From contig NZ_LLXX01000029.1 in assembly GCF_001440405.1 (NCBI RefSeq), positions 101,040 to 155,044 of the forward strand: 54,005 bases of DNA. Direction: 5' to 3'. The position numbers were made by a program, and so were the translations under genes. The notes beneath the pieces were generated by a model. That model was not told the DNA's origin. It saw only the letters and a program-made list of their open reading frames with translations, and did no database searches. The DNA is from Bradyrhizobium valentinum (GTDB lineage: Bacteria; Pseudomonadota; Alphaproteobacteria; Rhizobiales; Xanthobacteraceae). Below are positions 49,954 to 54,005 of this stretch, piece by piece; position 1 is the stretch's first letter; each line of letters starts with the position of its first letter.

Positions 49954-52071
49954 ATGCGGGCAAAATTGCCTGATAGCGCAGGTTTCGTCACCCGCGACGG
50001 CGTAAATCTCGCCTACGAAATCTATGGTGACGCCCCGGACACCATGCTGTTCATCCCGCCCTGGAGCATCGTTCACTCGCGAATCTACAAGGCGCAGCTA
50101 CCCTGTTTCAGCGAGCGCTTCCGCTGCGTCACCTATGACGGCCGCGGCAATGGCAAATCCGATCGCCCCAAGGATGTCGCCGCCTACACGCTGGACAATT
50201 ATCTGGCCGACGCCCTCGCGGTGATGGATGCTCTCGACGTCGGCCAAACGATCCTGGTCGGGCTCTCGTTCGGCGGCCTGCTCGCCTCCGTTCTCGCGGC
50301 GTATCATCCCGAGCGCGTCAGGGCAGCGATTCTTGCCGGTACGGTCTCGACTATCGGACCTGCACACTACGAAAGGTTGGCCGCATCGCACTTTTTGGCC
50401 GCGCGCGACCATTGCGAAGGCTGGGATAAGTTCAACCGCGATTACTGGCTGAAGAACTATCCCGACTTCGCCGAGTTCTTCATTCGCAACATCTGCAGCG
50501 AGCCGCATTCGACCAAGCAGATCGAGGACGGAATCGGCTGGGCCGCTGAGACCAGCGGGCCTACGCTGGTCAGCACAGTGGAAGCGCGCAGCATTCCTCC
50601 CGGCTTCGACGTCAGCGAGGAAATGTATCGCAAGATTCGCTGTCCGGTGCTGTTCATCCACGGCGACAACGACCAGATCCAACCTCTCGAGCGCGCGAAG
50701 GCCGCGCACGCCGAAGTGAGCGGCTCGGAGTTTGTCACGATCGGAGGCGGCGGACATAACCCGCTCGGGCGGTATCCGGCAAAGACGAATACGCTGATCA
50801 ACGACTTCGTCGGTCGAAGGCTCGGCGTCGCGGTGCCGGCGCGCGGTACCGTCCGACGCAACGGGGCCGGAAAACGTGCCCTCTACCTTTCCTCGCCGAT
50901 CGGCCTCGGGCATGGCCGCCGCGATATTGCCGTCGCGCGCGAGCTGCGCAGGCTCCATCCCGATCTCGGCGTGGACTGGCTGGCGCAGGATCCGGTCACA
51001 CGTCTGCTCGAAGCCAGCAACGAGCAGGTTCATCCGCTAAGCGCGCGGCTTGCCAGCGAGACGCGGCATATCGAACTCGAAAGCGGCGAGCATGAATTGC
51101 ACTGCTTTCAGGCGCTCCGCCGCATGGACGAGGTACTGATCAAGAACTTCATGATCTTCCAGGAGGCGGTCGAGCAAGGCGCCTACGACCTGGTGATCGC
51201 GGACGAGGCCTGGGACATCGACCATTACTGGCACGAGCACCCCGAACTGAAGAAAGCGAAGCTTGCCTGGCTGACGGACTTTGTCGGTTACGTCCCGATG
51301 GCATCCGGCGGCGAACATGAGGCGTTCCTGACGAGTGACTATAATGCGGAGATGATCGAGCATGTCGAACGGCATCCGACGGTGCGCGATCGCTCGATTT
51401 TCGTGGGCACACCTGAAGACATCGTGCCGCTGTCGTTCGGCGCAGATCTGCCTCCGATGCGCGACTGGATACCGAAGCATTTCGATTTTACCGGCTACAT
51501 TATCGGCGAGCATCCGCAGGGCTTCGGTAGCCGGGAAGTCCTTCGCGAAAGACTGGGTTACCGCGACGACGAGCAGATCTGCATTGTCACCGTCGGCGGC
51601 TCGGGCATCGGTGCGCACCTGATACGGCGCATCCTGCAGGCCTATCCCATGGTGAAGGCAAAGCTTCCGGACCTGCGCATGATCGTCGTCGCTGGCCCGC
51701 GCATCGACGCGGCATCGCTGGACGCGCCTGCGGGCGTCGAGGTGCGGGCGTTCGTCGCCAATCTCGACCGCCATCTTGCGGCCTGTGATCTTGCGTTGGT
51801 GCAGGGCGGGCTGACCACCTGCATGGAACTTGCTGCCGCCGGCACGCCGTTTGTCTATTTTCCGCTGCGAAATCATTTTGAGCAGACCTTTCACGTTGCT
51901 CATCGCCTTCGCCGCTACGGCGCAGGCATTCAAATGGATTTCGCCGCCTCCACGCCGGACATGATTGCCGATGCGATGATGCTGGCTTTATCGAGGTCGG
52001 ATAAGCCGAAACCTGTCGAGGCCGATGGGGCAAGACGTGCAGCGCGCATGATCGCCGAGCTGCTGGAATGA
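49954..52071 (+). CDS. Alpha/beta hydrolase fused to a GT-B glycosyltransferase
   Basis: A 705-aa two-part enzyme. Residues 12-288 are an alpha/beta hydrolase with S105 (GLSFGG), D238 (HGDNDQ) and H268 (GGGGHNP). Residues 307-700 are a GT-B glycosyltransferase (SSPIGLGHGRRDIAVAREL; VTVGGSGIGAH; QGGLTTCMELAAAGTPFVYFPLRNHFEQTFH is the sugar-nucleotide site). The GT half resembles MurG/UGT enzymes. Together they may hydrolyse an ester and then add a sugar, or act on lipids or natural products; this is inference. GAGGTGAT precedes ATG 49954. TetR is directly upstream, likely one operon. Confidence 0.88.
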   Translation: MRAKLPDSAGFVTRDGVNLAYEIYGDAPDTMLFIPPWSIVHSRIYKAQLPCFSERFRCVTYDGRGNGKSDRPKDVAAYTLDNYLADALAVMDALDVGQTILVGLSFGGLLASVLAAYHPERVRAAILAGTVSTIGPAHYERLAASHFLAARDHCEGWDKFNRDYWLKNYPDFAEFFIRNICSEPHSTKQIEDGIGWAAETSGPTLVSTVEARSIPPGFDVSEEMYRKIRCPVLFIHGDNDQIQPLERAKAAHAEVSGSEFVTIGGGGHNPLGRYPAKTNTLINDFVGRRLGVAVPARGTVRRNGAGKRALYLSSPIGLGHGRRDIAVARELRRLHPDLGVDWLAQDPVTRLLEASNEQVHPLSARLASETRHIELESGEHELHCFQALRRMDEVLIKNFMIFQEAVEQGAYDLVIADEAWDIDHYWHEHPELKKAKLAWLTDFVGYVPMASGGEHEAFLTSDYNAEMIEHVERHPTVRDRSIFVGTPEDIVPLSFGADLPPMRDWIPKHFDFTGYIIGEHPQGFGSREVLRERLGYRDDEQICIVTVGGSGIGAHLIRRILQAYPMVKAKLPDLRMIVVAGPRIDAASLDAPAGVEVRAFVANLDRHLAACDLALVQGGLTTCMELAAAGTPFVYFPLRNHFEQTFHVAHRLRRYGAGIQMDFAASTPDMIADAMMLALSRSDKPKPVEADGARRAARMIAELLE

Positions 52072-52089
52072 CGGTCAGACAATCCGAAG

Positions 52090-52509
52090 CTATTCGCGGT
52101 AGACCGCCTTCGGATCGAACAGGCGGTCGGCGGCGACGAACGACAATCGCGCACCGCTATCGACCTTTCGGTAGAAACAGGACCGCCGGCCGGTGTGACA
52201 GGCAGCGCCGATCTGCTCAACCCTGATCCAGACCGCGTCCTGATCGCAATCCATCCGCATCTCGACCACGCGCTGTGTCTGACCCGAAGTCTCGCCTTTT
52301 CGCCACAACGCATTGCGTGACCGGCTGAAATACCAGGCCTCGCCGCTTTCAATCGTCTTGCGCAGCGCTTCGTCGTTCATGTGCGCGACCATCAGGACGT
52401 CCCCGGTCGCGGCGTCAGTCGCCACGCAGGTCACGAGCCCGGACGCGTCGAATTTGGGCTGGAATTCCAGCCCTTCTTCGCGGTCATGGTCATGTTTTGA
52501 AATGGGCAC
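52090..52509 (-). CDS. hisI: Phosphoribosyl-AMP cyclohydrolase
   Basis: A 139-aa enzyme of histidine biosynthesis that opens the purine ring of [33 protein letters not shown] and [13 protein letters not shown] are the HisI signature; [26 protein letters not shown] holds the metal-binding Asps and the zinc Cys residues. It follows folE with a 27-nt gap on the same strand. Confidence 0.96.
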   Translation of the reverse strand: MPISKHDHDREEGLEFQPKFDASGLVTCVATDAATGDVLMVAHMNDEALRKTIESGEAWYFSRSRNALWRKGETSGQTQRVVEMRMDCDQDAVWIRVEQIGAACHTGRRSCFYRKVDSGARLSFVAADRLFDPKAVYRE

Positions 52510-52536
52510 GGCTGGCCTCGCAAACCGTAAGCGAGG

Positions 52537-53259
52537 CTACCGGTTCGGTCCTCGCACCAGGGACAGGAAACGCTGCTGCTCCGCCGGATTGTCGCGGAAC
52601 ATGCCGGTGAACCGGCTGGTGAACGTCATGGCGCCATGCTTGGCAACGCCCCGCACCGACATGCAGGTATGCTCCGCCTCGATCAGCACGGCAACGCCGC
52701 GGGGTTTTAGGACCTCGTCGATTGCAGCCGCGATCTGGGCGGTCAGGTGCTCCTGGGTCTGCAGGCGGCGGGCGAAGATGTCAGTCAGCCGCGCCAGCTT
52801 CGACAGGCCGACCACCCGCTCCACCGGCGTATAGGCGATATGCGCCCTGCCGTAGAACGGCATCATGTGATGCTCGCATTGCGAGGTGAACTCGATGTCG
52901 CGAACCAGGACGAAATCGTCGTAGCCCGCGGTTTCGCCAAAGGTGCGGTCCAGCACCTCGGCCGGGCACTGGTGGTAGCCCTGATAGAGTTCGTCGAAGG
53001 CCTCGACCACGCGGCGCGGCGTATCCAAAAGACCCTCGCGGCCGGGGTTCTCCCCGATATAGCTGAGCAGCGTATGCACGGCCTGTTCGGCCTCCGCGCG
53101 CGACGGGCGCGGCAGGTCGGCCCGCACGGCGGCGGCGAGGAACTCGGCCGGGTCGAGCTCGGCCGGGCGAGTTTCCGGGGCCATGTCGGGCGATTTAACT
53201 TCGGAAGGCTTTACTTCAGAGGGCTTGCCGGGCCGGATGGATTTGATCAATGCGTCCAT
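52537..53259 (-). CDS. folE: GTP cyclohydrolase I
   Basis: A 240-aa enzyme that turns GTP into dihydroneopterin triphosphate, the first step of folate and pterin synthesis. The core from about 55 on is standard: [22 protein letters not shown] and [15 protein letters not shown], with zinc ligands C in SQCEHH and H/C in EHTCMSVRG. Residues 1-50 are a variable tail with a [11 protein letters not shown] repeat. ATG 53259 follows GGAGAAGAC. Confidence 0.97.
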   Translation of the reverse strand: MDALIKSIRPGKPSEVKPSEVKSPDMAPETRPAELDPAEFLAAAVRADLPRPSRAEAEQAVHTLLSYIGENPGREGLLDTPRRVVEAFDELYQGYHQCPAEVLDRTFGETAGYDDFVLVRDIEFTSQCEHHMMPFYGRAHIAYTPVERVVGLSKLARLTDIFARRLQTQEHLTAQIAAAIDEVLKPRGVAVLIEAEHTCMSVRGVAKHGAMTFTSRFTGMFRDNPAEQQRFLSLVRGPNR

Positions 53260-53493
53260 GTCTTCTCCGTTCGACCGGCCCACAAAGACCGGAGTGTCAC
53301 CGGGCAGACGGGGCAGCTTTGCCGCCGGGCGCCTGAGTCCCATCCACAAAAACGCTCGCGGCCGAACCGGTTTCCATGTCGGGCCGTCTTCGGCGAACGG
53401 CCGGGCTGTTTTTCCGCCGTTCCTGTCCATATATAGGACGATGAAACCCAGCCGCCAAGGGCGCCCGCACCGCCGCCCGGGACACCGATTCTC

Positions 53494-53943
53494 ATGCTGA
53501 ACGACATCTACAACAAGCGGATCATCGAACTGGCGGGCAATATCCCCCGCATCGGCCGCCTCCCCGACCCCCACGCCAGCGCCACCGCCCACTCCAAACT
53601 GTGCGGCTCGACCGTCAAGGTCGACCTCAAGATGGACGGGCCCGTGGTCACCGACTTCGCCCACGACGTGAAGGCCTGCGCGCTCGGCCAGGCCTCCTCC
53701 TCGATCATGGCAAGCCATGTGATCGGCTCGACGGCTAGCGAGTTACGTGAGTTGCGAGAAATCGTCCGCAAGATGCTGAAGGAAAATGGCGGTCCCCCGC
53801 AAGGCAAATGGGCCGACATCGCCTTGCTTGAACCGGTGCGCGACTACAAGGCGCGGCACGCCTCGACCCTGCTGACCTTCGACGCCGTAGTCGACGCAAT
53901 CGGCCAGATCGAAGCCAAGGCCAAGCAGCCGGCGTCGGCGTAA
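53494..53943 (+). CDS. IscU/SufU-like iron-sulfur scaffold protein without third cysteine
   Basis: A 149-aa protein of the IscU/NifU N-domain family. C37 (SKLCGST) and C62 ([13 protein letters not shown]) match the first two cluster ligands of IscU. The third, Cys in a normal IscU, aligns with [12 protein letters not shown], where only His122 is present. It could be a low-activity or partner-binding scaffold. It lies alone, divergent from folE, with no iscS, sufS or chaperone gene beside it. Confidence 0.85.
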   Translation: MLNDIYNKRIIELAGNIPRIGRLPDPHASATAHSKLCGSTVKVDLKMDGPVVTDFAHDVKACALGQASSSIMASHVIGSTASELRELREIVRKMLKENGGPPQGKWADIALLEPVRDYKARHASTLLTFDAVVDAIGQIEAKAKQPASA

Positions 53944-53949
53944 AGCTGG

Positions 53950-54005
53950 CCGTCATTCCGGGATGGTCCGAAGGACCAGACCCGGAATCTCGAGATTCCG
54001 GGTTC
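53950..54005. repeat. Partial dispersed palindromic repeat at window end
   Basis: GTCATTCCGGGATGG and GACCCGGAATCT repeat the ends of the element at 4233-4357. It is cut off by the window edge. Confidence 0.6.

Noticed and set aside
1..54005. CRISPR array, prophage, insertion sequence or ribosomal RNA operon
   Set aside because: No regularly spaced repeats, transposase, integrase, phage structural genes or rRNA sequence were seen.

Overview
The window reads as a chromosomal segment of a Bradyrhizobium-like alphaproteobacterium (Nitrobacteraceae). The signs are high GC, a Rhizobiales porin with the mature N-terminus ADLPVKA, many Bug-type and LivK-type solute-binding proteins, CaiB/BaiF and dienelactone-hydrolase catabolic enzymes, DUF2336, a CHASE2 adenylate cyclase, and extragenic palindromic repeats between genes. 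I see no phage, insertion sequence or CRISPR array. The species is inferred from these traits, not proven.

Region 1 to 11.5 kb is mostly uptake and catabolism. It has a Bug binding protein divergent from a LysR regulator, a secreted CAP-RTX protein, a monooxygenase-like protein, a class III CoA-transferase, an unusual 794-residue fusion of a LivK-type and a TAXI-type binding protein, and a shorter LivK paralogue. Between the two binding proteins lie tRNA-Gly and a compact transcription unit at 8725-8930. That unit has a near-consensus promoter, a Shine-Dalgarno matching 17 nt of the 16S 3' tail, a 14-codon ORF that can mask that Shine-Dalgarno, and a strong terminator. It is the most unusual element I found.

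Region 11.5 to 25.5 kb holds tRNA-Tyr, rlmB, two small secreted proteins, a formylglycine-type sulfatase, two paralogous secreted GHSxG hydrolases (one with a LysM domain), a membrane/lipid cluster (Mpo1-like, SDR, isoprenylcysteine-methyltransferase-like), an AraC regulator divergent from a methyltransferase, a second Bug protein, a NiCoT-like metal transporter and a dienelactone hydrolase.

Region 25.8 to 38.3 kb is accessory. tRNA-Thr is followed by two genes that each encode two tandem HigA2-like antitoxin HTH domains with no toxin gene beside them. Then come the porin, a MarR regulator convergent with an atypical alpha/beta hydrolase, several small Bradyrhizobium-type unknowns, a cupin, an outer-membrane beta-barrel protein, a Tat-exported epoxide-hydrolase-like enzyme behind paired operators, a lipoprotein and a TPR protein.

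Region 38.4 to 54 kb holds an S10 peptidase, a secreted protein plus CHASE2 adenylate cyclase pair, NAD kinase, an orphan response regulator plus Hpt pair, DUF2336, a lytic transglycosylase and an mddA-like methyltransferase. A TetR regulator follows, translated next to an alpha/beta-hydrolase::glycosyltransferase fusion, with a 16-bp perfect palindrome upstream of the set. The window ends with hisI, folE and an IscU-like scaffold lacking the third cysteine. All functions are read from sequence motifs and family knowledge; no database search was run.
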